A stretch of 38,927 nucleotides of DNA from Gilliamella sp. App6-5 (lineage in GTDB: Bacteria > Pseudomonadota > Gammaproteobacteria > Enterobacterales > Orbaceae): the NCBI RefSeq assembly GCF_001690525.1, contig NZ_LZGT01000048.1, forward strand, positions 1-38,927, given 5' to 3'. The position numbers and the translations under genes were made by a program. Shown one piece after another: positions 21,901 to 29,925 of the stretch (position 1 is its first letter; each line of letters starts with the position of its first letter). The notes under the pieces were generated by a model. The model searched no databases. It was not told the origin of the DNA and saw nothing but the letters and a program-made list of their open reading frames with translations.

Positions 21901-22061
21901 CCGAAACCAAAGGTACGATGGATAGTTTAAATTTAAGACCAATTGAACAAGCAAAAATTTCGTGCGCAAAAAAGCTTTTTAACGAATTTTCGACTAGTAA
22001 AGTAAGATACCATGATGTAGATAGTTATCAAAGCCTGATGAATATAATGAATTCATTATAA
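18948..22061 (+). CDS. res: Type III restriction enzyme Res subunit
   Basis: Res is the ATP-dependent motor and nuclease that cuts unmodified DNA when complexed with Mod. The 1037-residue product has Walker A ETGTGKT (110-116), the Walker B variant DEPQ (241-244) that is a hallmark of type III Res, NYSATH, REGWDNPNV and the arginine-finger motif KRQEVGRGLRL. At the C-terminus the PD-(D/E)xK nuclease is intact: PD at 967-968 and ETK at 986-988. Its ATG overlaps the mod stop. All motifs are present, so with mod the R-M pair looks functional, whatever the state of the DUF4391 gene. Confidence 0.94.
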   Translation: MKFNFKIQQYQTDAVNAVVQVFNGQGYQNSLRYVRDLGNTPTQAEMTYETASNYTSDDSAIDIGFKNEVIALSDNELLANIKKIQNLNNIKQSTDLIKNLGRCSLDIEMETGTGKTYVYLKTMFELNKHYGWSKFIVVVPSIAIREGVKKTFEITTDHFMEHYSQKARFFVYDSKNLNLLDSFAANSGINVMIINTQAFASSLKEDGKNKEARIIYSKRDEFASRRPIDVIAANNPIIILDEPQKMGGEVTQKALKNFNPLFSLNYSATHKKQNNLIYVLDALDAYNKRLVKKIEVKGFEVKNLRGTDSYLYLEQIVLSSKKPPLAKIELEINHSNGIKREIRHFTEGDNLYSVSKQMQQYKGYTVSEINPLTGMVTFTNGVSVKTGEVIGDISEENMRRIQIRETILSHFDKEEKLFNMGIKSLSLFFIDEVAKYRQYDENNNEILGEYGQIFEQEYLTILQQYLDQASNTPYQQYLKTKCNDASQVHKGYFSIDKKTGKSIDSQLKRGSESSDDISAYDLILKNKEQLLSFVEPTRFIFSHSALREGWDNPNVFQICTLKHSDNQTAKRQEVGRGLRLCVNQDGNRMDIESCGEQVHDINMLTVIASESYRNFVNDLQADIKTVIYDRPTVATSEYFFGKYVEVNGVSTIIDKATADKIEFYLISHGYVDIERKITDKYRNDIAMDAVAPLPDELQLMGDAIHHLIQAIYNDSVLDSMFSDGHETKIKDNPLNDNFDKAEFQALWQQINQQYAYTVNFNSDELINKAIAHINDKLFVSQLQYITTVGQLKEQMTTQSIEQNDAFTTEQTHTATLNHAHFGQIKYDLIGQIAQEATLTRKTVVAILKGLDSKKLDMFKDNPEEFIAKIIKLIKEQKATMIVEHITYNKTSGKYDCTIFTQEKSSQNYDKAFLAKKAIQDYVFTDGLAEKSIERRFVEDLDTAEEVCVYAKLPKGFHIPTPVGNYSPDWAIAFHVGKVKHIFFIAETKGTMDSLNLRPIEQAKISCAKKLFNEFSTSKVRYHDVDSYQSLMNIMNSL

Positions 22062-22102
22062 AGTTACTTTCATTTAACAATATAGTTAGAAACAAGATAT
22101 TT

Positions 22103-22509
22103 ATTTTTTACTGAAACGTAGTGTTACCTGAAAGTTTTTGACAAAAATAAATTAGCTTATTTTAAGACAAATAAAAATGCCGTTAGTTTGAGCTAACGGC
22201 ATTTTACTAAGTAAATAAATGACTTATTAACTATTTCTTCTTCGCTTTGGCATTAGGTAAATCGGTGACTGAGCCTTCATAAATTTCAGAAGCTAAGCCG
22301 ATCGATTCATGCAATGTTGGGGGGAGCATGGATAGTTAATGCAATATCTTCGGCATCACAGCCCATTTCAACAGCTAAGGGGGAATTTAACCTAGTAATT
22401 CACCGCCATTCACGCCAACAACCGCACCACCTAGCAAGCGATTATCTGCTTTATTGAAGATCAGTTTTGTCATCCCTTCAGAGCAATCAGAAGCAATAGT
22501 CCGTCCTGA
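22103..22509. repeat. Direct repeat copy A: lpdA 3' end plus terminator
   Basis: This block repeats 23114-23520 in the same orientation, about 1 kb away. The noncoding part (to about 22220) is nearly base-for-base identical, including the terminator hairpin; the coding part is also highly similar but carries indels. Copy A lies just past the res stop. Confidence 0.9.
22177..22202. terminator. Terminator after res (copy A of the lpdA terminator)
   Basis: ATGCCGTTAG (22177-22186) and CTAACGGCAT (22193-22202) pair around TTTGAG, with AAAA before and TTT after. The identical hairpin stands downstream of lpdA. Here it can end the res operon on the plus strand and the orphan gene on the minus strand. 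Confidence 0.85.
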
Positions 22510-22510
22510 G
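22231..22510 (-). pseudogene. Duplicated 3' fragment of lpdA
   Basis: The fragment matches the last ~91 codons of lpdA (from about residue 384), including the C-terminal HAHPTLHESIG region and the stop. It has no start of its own. Two indels relative to the intact gene, one base longer near 22321 and two bases longer near 22381, put the 55 bases between them out of frame and then restore it. It ends abruptly two bases from the stop codon of the next gene. It is a nonfunctional relic of a duplication. Confidence 0.9.
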
Positions 22511-22511
22511 A

Positions 22512-22868
22512 TTAATCATATACAATTTTGTATCTGCCTATAACATCAAAAATATGATCATAAGTACTAAGAATTATACGTTGCTTACCTTTTTTATGAA
22601 CTTCGTCTACTAAATCAAAACTAGATTTTGAATATTTTCCATAAGGGTATTCATCTATTAGATAAATAGATAAGCTATCAATATCACTAAAAATAAAAGT
22701 AACTTTAACTTCTGGAACATCCAAGACTTCTGGCTTACAACCTGCTAATGATAATGATGTATTTACCTTCAAAGTGAATGGATAACACTCTAATTTAACG
22801 TTAGATAATATCAATGCATTTCGTGTATAAATAAAACCGTATTTTGTTTGTATTTCCTGTGTATTCAT
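22512..22868 (-). CDS. Unrecognised 118-residue protein between the lpdA repeats
   Basis: I do not recognise this protein. It is a soluble-looking 118-residue chain with alternating hydrophobic strands (ITRNALILSNVKLECYPFTL-like start, VKVTFIFSDIDSLSIYLIDEYPYG in the middle, IILSTYDHIFDVIGRYKIVYD at the end), one lysine-rich turn and no signal peptide or membrane helix. The start ATG has a strong GAGG ribosome site, so it is likely a real gene. Its stop codon is two bases from the truncated lpdA fragment. It could be an orphan immunity or anti-defence protein, which would fit its size and its place beside a restriction island, but nothing in the sequence proves this. Confidence 0.65.
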   Translation of the reverse strand: MNTQEIQTKYGFIYTRNALILSNVKLECYPFTLKVNTSLSLAGCKPEVLDVPEVKVTFIFSDIDSLSIYLIDEYPYGKYSKSSFDLVDEVHKKGKQRIILSTYDHIFDVIGRYKIVYD

Positions 22869-23113
22869 ATCAACCTCATTTTTTCAATTTATTATTGATT
22901 GGTATTGTGTTTTTGAAAAATCTCTTAATATACTTGCAGACAAATTTATCTGAGATAAATCTTCTGAATAGAATCCTAAGTATTCAAATCTTTTTAGTAA
23001 TATAAAAACACCTATTAATAACCAATACTAGGGTATTGACGTTTACGAAAGTTATCAATGATAAATAACTTATTTATCGTTTTCATTAAGATCAACACTT
23101 GGTTATTTAATTC
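22869..23113. other. AT-rich leader of the 118-residue gene
   Basis: About 245 bp between the orphan gene and copy B of the repeat. It has no open frame of note. A palindrome GATAAATAA-C-TTATTTATC (23060-23078) is the only clear structure and could be a regulator site. This stretch presumably carries the promoter of the orphan gene. Confidence 0.4.
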
Positions 23114-23520
23114 ATTTTTTTACTGAAACGTAGTGTTACCTGAAAGTTTTTGACAAAAATAAATTAGCTTATTTTAAGACAAATAAAAATGCCGTTAGTT
23201 TGAGCTAACGGCATTTTACTAAGTAAATTAATGACTTGTTGTCACTATTTTTTCTTTGCTTTGGCATTAGGTAAATCGGTGACTGAGCCTTCATAAATTT
23301 CAGAAGCTAAGCCGATCGATTCATGCAATGTTGGGTGAGCATGGATAGTTAATGCAATATCTTCGGCATCACAGCCCATTTCAACAGCTAAGGTGATTTC
23401 ACCTAGTAATTCACCGCCATTCACGCCAACAACCGCACCACCTAGCAAGCGATTATCTGCTTTATTAAAGATGAGTTTTGTCATCCCTTCTGAACAATCC
23501 GAAGCAATAGCGCGCCCTGA
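23114..23520. repeat. Direct repeat copy B: lpdA 3' end plus terminator
   Basis: Partner of 22103-22509, in the same orientation. This copy includes the authentic end of lpdA and its terminator. Together the copies bracket about 600 bp that contain the orphan gene. Confidence 0.9.
23189..23214 (-). terminator. Terminator of the pyruvate dehydrogenase operon
   Basis: The same ATGCCGTTAG / CTAACGGCAT hairpin as at 22177, about 30 bp beyond the lpdA stop, with a T-run on the minus strand. It ends the aceE-aceF-lpdA transcript. Confidence 0.88.
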
Positions 23521-24669
23521 AGCAGCCCATGGGAAGATTGATACTTCATAATCAATGCCTTTTTCTTTCGCTTCTTTTTCAGTTAAGCCCACCCACGCCA
23601 CTTCAGGTTCAGTATAGGCAATAGAAGGAATGGTTTTTGGATCGAAGAAGTGTTTTTTACCAGCAATCACTTCTGCTGCCACATGCCCTTCGTGTACACC
23701 TTTATGCGCAAGCATTGGCTGACCCACAATATCACCAATGGCATAAATGTGTGGTACGTTAGTGCGCATCTGTTTATCCACTTCGATAAATCCACGATCA
23801 GTAACGTTAACACCTGCTTTTTCTGCACTAATTAACTTACCATTTGGCGTACGACCAATCGCCACTAATACCGCATCATAAGTATGGGTTTCGGTGGTGC
23901 CGTCTTTCTTTTCCATGGTGACGTAAATTGCATCATGTTTGGCTTCAACGGTGGTCACTTTGGTTTCTAATCGTAAAGTGAATTTCTTTTGGATCTGCTT
24001 AGTAAAGACTTTGATCACATCTTTATCAGCAGCTGGGATCACTTGGTCAAACATTTCAACCACATCGACTTCTGAACCTAATGCATGGTATACAGTCCCC
24101 ATTTCAAGACCAATAATCCCGCCACCCATCAATAATAATTTTTTAGGAATGGTGGTTAGCGCTAAGGCATCTGTTGAATCCCAAATACGCGGATCATCAT
24201 GTGGAATAAAAGGTAACTTAATTGGACGAGAACCCGCTGCAATAATCGCATTATCAAAGGTAATTTTAGTGATCCCTTTTGAAGAAGTCACCTCCATAGT
24301 ATGGCTACCAGTAAACTGAGCTTCACCTTGAATCACATTGACTTTGCGCATTTTTGCCATGCCAGCAAGTCCGTTAGTCAGCTGGCTAATGACTTTTTCT
24401 TTCCAGCCACGCACTTTGTCTAATTCAAGTCTCGGGGTACCAAAATGGATACCATGTTCAGTTAATGATTTTGCTTCATCCATTACTTTAGCAACATGAA
24501 GTAATGCTTTTGATGGAATACAACCTACATTTAAACAGACACCACCCAGTGTTGAATAACGTTCAACAAGGGTAACATCTAGTCCAAGGTCGGCTGCGCG
24601 GAACGCAGCGGAATAACCCGCTGGTCCTGCTCCTAAAACCACAACTTGTGTTTTAACATCTTGACTCAT
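23245..24669 (-). CDS. lpdA: Dihydrolipoyl dehydrogenase (E3)
   Basis: E3 reoxidises the dihydrolipoyl arms of pyruvate and 2-oxoglutarate dehydrogenases and of the glycine cleavage system, passing electrons to NAD+. The 474-residue product is full length. It shows the FAD site VLGAGPAGYSAA (11-22), the redox disulfide in GGVCLNVGCIPSK (Cys45, Cys50), the NAD site LLLMGGGIIGLEMGTVYHALG, the second FAD motif YAIGDIVGQPMLAHK and the His-Glu pair in HAHPTLHESIG. The start has AAGGAG upstream. It is the third gene of aceE-aceF-lpdA. Its 3' end is duplicated 1 kb downstream; this copy is intact. Confidence 0.97.
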   Translation of the reverse strand: MSQDVKTQVVVLGAGPAGYSAAFRAADLGLDVTLVERYSTLGGVCLNVGCIPSKALLHVAKVMDEAKSLTEHGIHFGTPRLELDKVRGWKEKVISQLTNGLAGMAKMRKVNVIQGEAQFTGSHTMEVTSSKGITKITFDNAIIAAGSRPIKLPFIPHDDPRIWDSTDALALTTIPKKLLLMGGGIIGLEMGTVYHALGSEVDVVEMFDQVIPAADKDVIKVFTKQIQKKFTLRLETKVTTVEAKHDAIYVTMEKKDGTTETHTYDAVLVAIGRTPNGKLISAEKAGVNVTDRGFIEVDKQMRTNVPHIYAIGDIVGQPMLAHKGVHEGHVAAEVIAGKKHFFDPKTIPSIAYTEPEVAWVGLTEKEAKEKGIDYEVSIFPWAASGRAIASDCSEGMTKLIFNKADNRLLGGAVVGVNGGELLGEITLAVEMGCDAEDIALTIHAHPTLHESIGLASEIYEGSVTDLPNAKAKKK

Positions 24670-24685
24670 AATTTGATCTCCTTAA

Positions 24686-26254
24686 TTACATCACTAAACG
24701 ACGTAAGTCGGATAAGACGTTAACAATATGGCTTAAGAAGCGCGCACCATCCGCACCATCAATAACACGATGATCGAATGATAATGATAAAGGCAACATT
24801 AAGCGTGGTGTAAACTCTTTGCCATTCCATACTGGTTTCATGCTAGAACGAGATACGCCTAAAATGCCCACTTCTGGCGCATTGACAATTGGTGTAAACG
24901 AGGTTGTACCAATACCACCAAGGCTAGAAATAGTGAAACATCCACCTTGCATATCGCTACCAGTCAATTTACCTTCACGCGCTTTTTTAGAAATTGCCGC
25001 AAGTTCTCGAGAAAGCTCAACAATGCCTTTTTTATCAACATCTTTAAACACTGGCACAACAAGACCGTTTGGTGTATCAACAGCTACACCAATATTAATG
25101 TATTTTTTGATAATTAGCGTTTGAGCATCTTCAGATAATGAGCTATTAAAGCGTGGATACGCGGTTAATGCGCTAGCTACCGCCTTCATGATAAACACTA
25201 AAGGTGTGATCTTAAGGTCAAGCTTCTTCTTATCAGCTTCTGCATTTTGTTGCTTACGGAATGCCTCTAAATCAGTAATATCAGTTTCATCAAACTCCGT
25301 CACATGTGGAATCATGACCCAGTTACGGTGTAAATTTGCACCTGATACTTTTTGGATTTTAGTTAATGGTAGGCTTTCAACTTCACCAAATTTACTAAAA
25401 TCAACTTTCGGCCATGGTAATAAACCAGGTAATGCACCACCAGCAGCGCCACTTTCAACTTGTTTAACTGCGTTTTTAACGTAGGCTTGAATGTCTTCAC
25501 GCAAAATACGGTTTTTAGGACCTGTCGCGGTGACTTTAGCAAGATTTACGCCAAATTCACGCGCTAAACGACGTACTGATGGAGTTGCATGCGCATAAGC
25601 ATCATTTTCAACAAAGTCATTGCCTGATGATACAGGCGCTGATGTTGGCGCTGGTGCGACTTTTTCAGCAACAGGTGCTGGAGCAACCGGCGCTGTTTGA
25701 GTAGCTGGCGCTGCACTAGTTGTGGTTTCAAATTCCATAATTTTGGAACCTGTTTTCACCTTATCGCCCACTTTCACTGTGATACTTTTAACGATGCCGG
25801 CAATGGTTGCGGGTACTTCCATTGAAGCTTTATCACCTTCAACGGTAATTAACGAATCATCAACAGATATAGTATCGCCAACTTTTACTAAAATTTCGGT
25901 CACTTCAACTTCGTCGCCACCGATATCAGGTACATTGACATCAACAGTTTGACTCGCAGCAGCAGTTGGTGCAACTTCAACTTTTGGTGCTTCTTGTGCT
26001 GGAGCCGCAGGCTCTGCACCGCCCTGTTCATCAAAGACCATAATGTCCACACCTGTTTGGACTTTATCGCCAATTTTTACCGAAATAGATTTAACAATAC
26101 CGGCTTGTGGTGCTGGAATTTCCATTGATGCTTTATCACCTTCAACAGTCATAATTGACTGATCAGCTTCAACTTTGTCACCAACATTAACCAGAATTTC
26201 GGTCACTTCGACTTCATCACCGCCAATATCTGGTAATTTAATTTGAATACTCAT
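24686..26254 (-). CDS. aceF: Dihydrolipoyllysine acetyltransferase (E2) of pyruvate dehydrogenase
   Basis: E2 forms the core of the pyruvate dehydrogenase complex and moves the acetyl group from E1 to CoA on swinging lipoyl arms. The 522-residue product has two lipoyl domains (about 1-75 and 103-178), each with VEGDKASME; lipoyl lysines are Lys41 and Lys142. E. coli has three, so one repeat fewer here; this is common in relatives. Ala/Pro-rich linkers separate them, followed by the E1/E3-binding domain (about 222-260, [14 protein letters not shown]) and the catalytic domain ending with [16 protein letters not shown]. The ribosome site GAGG directly follows the aceE stop. The cofactor is supplied by the lipB-lipA products encoded just beyond aceE. 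Confidence 0.97.
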   Translation of the reverse strand: MSIQIKLPDIGGDEVEVTEILVNVGDKVEADQSIMTVEGDKASMEIPAPQAGIVKSISVKIGDKVQTGVDIMVFDEQGGAEPAAPAQEAPKVEVAPTAAASQTVDVNVPDIGGDEVEVTEILVKVGDTISVDDSLITVEGDKASMEVPATIAGIVKSITVKVGDKVKTGSKIMEFETTTSAAPATQTAPVAPAPVAEKVAPAPTSAPVSSGNDFVENDAYAHATPSVRRLAREFGVNLAKVTATGPKNRILREDIQAYVKNAVKQVESGAAGGALPGLLPWPKVDFSKFGEVESLPLTKIQKVSGANLHRNWVMIPHVTEFDETDITDLEAFRKQQNAEADKKKLDLKITPLVFIMKAVASALTAYPRFNSSLSEDAQTLIIKKYINIGVAVDTPNGLVVPVFKDVDKKGIVELSRELAAISKKAREGKLTGSDMQGGCFTISSLGGIGTTSFTPIVNAPEVGILGVSRSSMKPVWNGKEFTPRLMLPLSLSFDHRVIDGADGARFLSHIVNVLSDLRRLVM

Positions 26255-26266
26255 TATAACAACCTC

Positions 26267-28933
26267 TTATGCAATTCGTGGATTAAGTTTGTCAGCATTG
26301 ATTTCGAATTTTTTAATCGCTTCTTCAACAACGCTAACTTCGATATCGCCACGTTTAGCAAGTTCACCCAATGCTGCAACAACAACATAAGATGCATCAA
26401 CTTCAAAGTGATGGCGTAAATTTTCACGGCTATCACTGCGACCAAAGCCATCAGTACCAAGCACTCGATAACTTTCAGCAGGTACAAATCCACGAATTTG
26501 CTCAGCAAAAATTTTCATATAATCAGTTGAAACTACTGCTGGGTTGTTATTCATAATTTGTGCAACATAAGGCACTTTTGGTGTTTCACTTGGATGTAGC
26601 ATATTGTATCGTTCACAATCTTGTCCATCACGAGCAAGTTCAGTAAATGATGTTACGCTATAAACTTCAGAACTAATACCATAGTTTTTAGCTAAGATGT
26701 CAGCCGCATCACGTACATGACGTAAAATCGAACCAGAACCTAATAACTGAACAGTCGGTTTACCTTTTTGACCTTCAACAGTATCAAGTTTATAAATACC
26801 ACGACGAATGCCTTCTTCTGCACCTTCTGGCATTGCAGGCTGTGCATAGTTTTCATTGAGTGTTGTAATATAGTAGTAAACGTTTTCTTGTTCGCCATAC
26901 ATACGACGTAAACCATCTTGCATAATAACCGCAACTTCATAAGCATAAGCAGGATCATATGAGATACAGTTAGGTATGGTTAATGATTGAATGTGGCTGT
27001 GACCATCTTGATGTTGTAAGCCTTCACCATTTAATGTTGTACGACCTGATGTACCACCGATCATAAATCCGCGTGCTTGTTGATCGCCAGCTGCCCACAT
27101 TAAATCGCCAATACGTTGGAAACCAAACATAGAATAATAAATATAGAATGGAATCATTGGGAAATCATTGGTGCTATATGATGTCGCAGCAGCTAACCAT
27201 GAAGCCGTTGCACCACATTCATTAATCCCTTCTTGTAAAATTTGACCTTTTTCGTCTTCACGATAATAAGCAACTTGCTCTTTATCTTGTGGCGTATATT
27301 GTTGCCCATGTGGATTATAAATCCCAATTTGACGGAATAAGCCTTCCATACCAAAAGTACGCGCTTCATCAGCCAAAATAGGTACTAAGCGTGGTGCTAA
27401 TTCTTTATCCTTAAGCATGATGTTAAGTGCACGGACAAACGCAATTGTGGTTGAAATTTCTTTTGACTGTGCTTCAAGTAATGACGAAAATTCGCTTAAT
27501 GATGGAATAGAGATCGTACCAGAGAATTTGGTTAATCTTGATGGAACATAGCCATGTAATGCATTACGACGTTCATGAATATATTTGTATTCTGGCGTGT
27601 GTTCCTCAAATTTGATATAAGGTAATTTTTCAAGTGCTTCATCTGTTACAGGAATATTGAAGAAATCACGAACATGACGCACACCATCCATATTCATTTT
27701 TTTCACTTGGTGAGCAATATTTTTTGCTTCGGCTGCTGCCCCCATACCATAACCTTTAATGGTATGAGCAAGAATAACAGTTGGGCGATCTTTAGTTTCT
27801 TTGGCTCGTTGGAATGCAGCAAACATTTTAGCTGGATCTTGACCACCACGGTTTAATCTAAAGATTTCTTCATCAGACATATCTTTAACGAGTTCAGCTG
27901 TTTCTGGATATTTACCAAAGAAATGCTCACGCACATAAGCGCCATCTTTTGATTTTAATGTTTGATAATCACCATCAAGCGTTTCGTTCATTAAACGAAT
28001 TAATTTACCTGATTTATCTTTTTGTAGTAATTTATCCCAACGATCGCCCCAAAGAACTTTAATCACATTCCAGCCTGCGCCAGCAAATACACCTTCAAGT
28101 TCATTAATAATTTTACCATTACCAGTTACTGGACCATCTAATCGTTGTAAATTACAGTTGATAACAAATACCAAATTATCTAATTTTTCACGCGTTGCAA
28201 GGGTGATCGCGCCTTTTGATTCAGGCTCATCCATCTCACCATCACCTAAGAAAGCATAAACTGTTTGTTCAGAAGTATCTTTCAGTCCACGATTTTCTAA
28301 ATATTTTAAAAAACGTGCTTGATAAATAGCACTAATAGGACCAAGCCCCATTGATACTGTTGGGAATTGCCAAAATTCAGGGAGTAATTTAGGGTGAGGG
28401 TAAGAAGGCAGTCCTTTACCATGTACTTCTTGGCGGAAATTATCAAGTTGTTCTTCGGTTAAACGACCTTCAATAAATGCGCGTGAATAAACACCTGGTG
28501 AAATATGCCCTTGGAAATAAACTAGATCACCACCATCTTTTTCATTGCGTGCACGGAAAAAATGGTTAAAGCAAACTTCATAAAACGTAGCAGCAGACTG
28601 GAACGATGCCATATGACCACCTAGTTCCAGATCTTTTTTTGATGCCCTTAGCACCATCATAATTGCATTCCAGCGAACAATTGAACGAATGCGGCGTTCT
28701 ATTTCCCAATCGCCAGGATAAGCAGGTTGTTCTTCTACTGGGATAGTATTGACATAATTACTTGTTGAAGAACCAAAAAGTAGTGGAACACCACCATCTC
28801 TCGCTTTATTGACTATTTGTTCAATAATATATTGTGCACGTTCGATACCTTCTTCGCGAATAATTGAATCAAGACTCTTGAGCCAATCTTGTGTTTCAAT
28901 GGGATCGATATCATTCACTTGCATATCCGACAT
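26267..28933 (-). CDS. aceE: Pyruvate dehydrogenase E1 component (homodimeric type)
   Basis: E1 decarboxylates pyruvate with thiamine diphosphate and acetylates the lipoyl group of AceF. The 888-residue product matches the length of E. coli AceE (887). The thiamine-binding motif is GDGEMDEPESKGAITLATRE to INCN (about 230-262). Other family landmarks are HISPGVYSRAF, SMGLGPISAIYQARF, TIKGYGMG and the C-terminal VLGTDGFGRSDSRENLR. The start has GAGG at normal distance. In E. coli the repressor gene pdhR stands upstream; here it is absent and lipB is divergent. Confidence 0.97.
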   Translation of the reverse strand: MSDMQVNDIDPIETQDWLKSLDSIIREEGIERAQYIIEQIVNKARDGGVPLLFGSSTSNYVNTIPVEEQPAYPGDWEIERRIRSIVRWNAIMMVLRASKKDLELGGHMASFQSAATFYEVCFNHFFRARNEKDGGDLVYFQGHISPGVYSRAFIEGRLTEEQLDNFRQEVHGKGLPSYPHPKLLPEFWQFPTVSMGLGPISAIYQARFLKYLENRGLKDTSEQTVYAFLGDGEMDEPESKGAITLATREKLDNLVFVINCNLQRLDGPVTGNGKIINELEGVFAGAGWNVIKVLWGDRWDKLLQKDKSGKLIRLMNETLDGDYQTLKSKDGAYVREHFFGKYPETAELVKDMSDEEIFRLNRGGQDPAKMFAAFQRAKETKDRPTVILAHTIKGYGMGAAAEAKNIAHQVKKMNMDGVRHVRDFFNIPVTDEALEKLPYIKFEEHTPEYKYIHERRNALHGYVPSRLTKFSGTISIPSLSEFSSLLEAQSKEISTTIAFVRALNIMLKDKELAPRLVPILADEARTFGMEGLFRQIGIYNPHGQQYTPQDKEQVAYYREDEKGQILQEGINECGATASWLAAATSYSTNDFPMIPFYIYYSMFGFQRIGDLMWAAGDQQARGFMIGGTSGRTTLNGEGLQHQDGHSHIQSLTIPNCISYDPAYAYEVAVIMQDGLRRMYGEQENVYYYITTLNENYAQPAMPEGAEEGIRRGIYKLDTVEGQKGKPTVQLLGSGSILRHVRDAADILAKNYGISSEVYSVTSFTELARDGQDCERYNMLHPSETPKVPYVAQIMNNNPAVVSTDYMKIFAEQIRGFVPAESYRVLGTDGFGRSDSRENLRHHFEVDASYVVVAALGELAKRGDIEVSVVEEAIKKFEINADKLNPRIA

Positions 28934-29294
28934 ATAAAAACCTCTTTTTTGTTTAAAAAAATGCAGTATTTGCTATCCTTAGCTATAAATAACTATATAA
29001 ATTACAACCCTGCATTATGGAGTTTCACCGCATAAGTCTGCCATTTTCATAAAAAAAGTAAAGCAAACCAAAGCTTAGAAAAGAATGTTAATTCCTATCA
29101 AATTAATCAACTATTTCAATGGTGATATTTAAAACAGTATTAGTTATTTGATAAAAAACAAATTTTACTAATGAATAAATACAAAAAAATAGTTAGAATG
29201 TCTATACCGAAATCATCTACAAGTTGTCAAATTGTAGTAAAATCTGATATATATTCATAAATTTTTGTTAATAACAATGACAATAAGCAATACC
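28934..29294. other. Divergent control region between aceE and lipB
   Basis: This gap of about 360 bp separates the divergent aceE and lipB. It is AT-rich and without an open frame. I looked for the PdhR operator (ATTGGT-N3-ACCAAT) and did not find it. The one promoter I can support reads towards lipB. Confidence 0.5.
29224..29253 (+). promoter_or_regulatory. Candidate sigma-70 promoter of lipB
   Basis: TTGTCA (29224-29229) and TATATA (29248-29253) are 18 bp apart. Transcription would start near 29260, about 35 bases before the lipB ATG at 29295. Confidence 0.5.
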
Positions 29295-29915
29295 ATGAGC
29301 ATTAATAATGTTATCGTCCAAGACTTACATATTGTTCCCTATATGCAAACTTATCAAGCTATGCATGACTTTACCCAAAATCGTCATGAACAGACACTTG
29401 ATGAAATTTGGTTAGTAGAACATCAACCTGTATTTACCCAAGGAAAAGTGGGTAAAGCTGAACATTTATTAAATTGTACAGATATTCCTGTTATTCAAAC
29501 TGATCGTGGCGGTCAAATTACTTATCATGCACCTGGTCAACAAATCATGTATATCCTAATTGACTTAAGAAGACGCCATATCGGCATTCGTGATACGGTA
29601 AGTTTTTTAGAAAATAGTGTCATTCAAACTTTAGCACACTATGGTATCATAGCTTATACCAAAGCAGAGGCTCCAGGTGTGTATATTGATCATAAAAAAA
29701 TTTGTTCGCTCGGTTTACATATAAATCGAGGTTGCACACTACATGGGCTAGCATTAAATATTGATATGGATCTTGCCCCGTTCAATAACATTAACCCTTG
29801 TGGTTATGCTGGATTACAAATGACACAATTAAAAGACTATGTCTTAAATATTGACCGCAACGAAATTAAACAACGATTAACCGATAATTTTATTAATCAT
29901 CTACCTAAGTATTAA
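29295..29915 (+). CDS. lipB: Octanoyl-[acyl carrier protein]:protein octanoyltransferase LipB
   Basis: LipB moves octanoate from acyl carrier protein to lipoyl domains, the first step of lipoate synthesis. From the ATG at 29295 the product has 206 residues and aligns from the first residue with E. coli LipB; with this start the catalytic pair falls at Lys135 and Cys169 (in INPCGYAG), the E. coli numbering. Upstream starts at 29277 (ATG) and 29265 (TTG) add residues without counterpart, though no start has a good ribosome site. Other motifs are [17 protein letters not shown] and [15 protein letters not shown]. lipA follows after ten bases. Confidence 0.94.
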   Translation: MSINNVIVQDLHIVPYMQTYQAMHDFTQNRHEQTLDEIWLVEHQPVFTQGKVGKAEHLLNCTDIPVIQTDRGGQITYHAPGQQIMYILIDLRRRHIGIRDTVSFLENSVIQTLAHYGIIAYTKAEAPGVYIDHKKICSLGLHINRGCTLHGLALNIDMDLAPFNNINPCGYAGLQMTQLKDYVLNIDRNEIKQRLTDNFINHLPKY

Positions 29916-29925
29916 GATACCCAAT

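Noticed and set aside
22231-22510. Second functional lpd gene
   Set aside because: Only the last ~91 codons are present, without a start, and two indels disturb the frame.
22869-23040. Inverted repeat GTATTG / CAATAC as element ends
   Set aside because: Only six bases match and no target duplication or transposase is seen.
23939-24319. Plus-strand frame inside lpdA
   Set aside because: It is the reverse shadow of a clear lpdA coding frame; the same holds for other long opposite-strand frames in aceF, aceE, chb, res and the helicase gene.
26254-26508. 84-codon frame inside aceE
   Set aside because: It overlaps the conserved C-terminus of AceE in another frame on the same strand; leucine-rich content comes from the AT-rich coding DNA.
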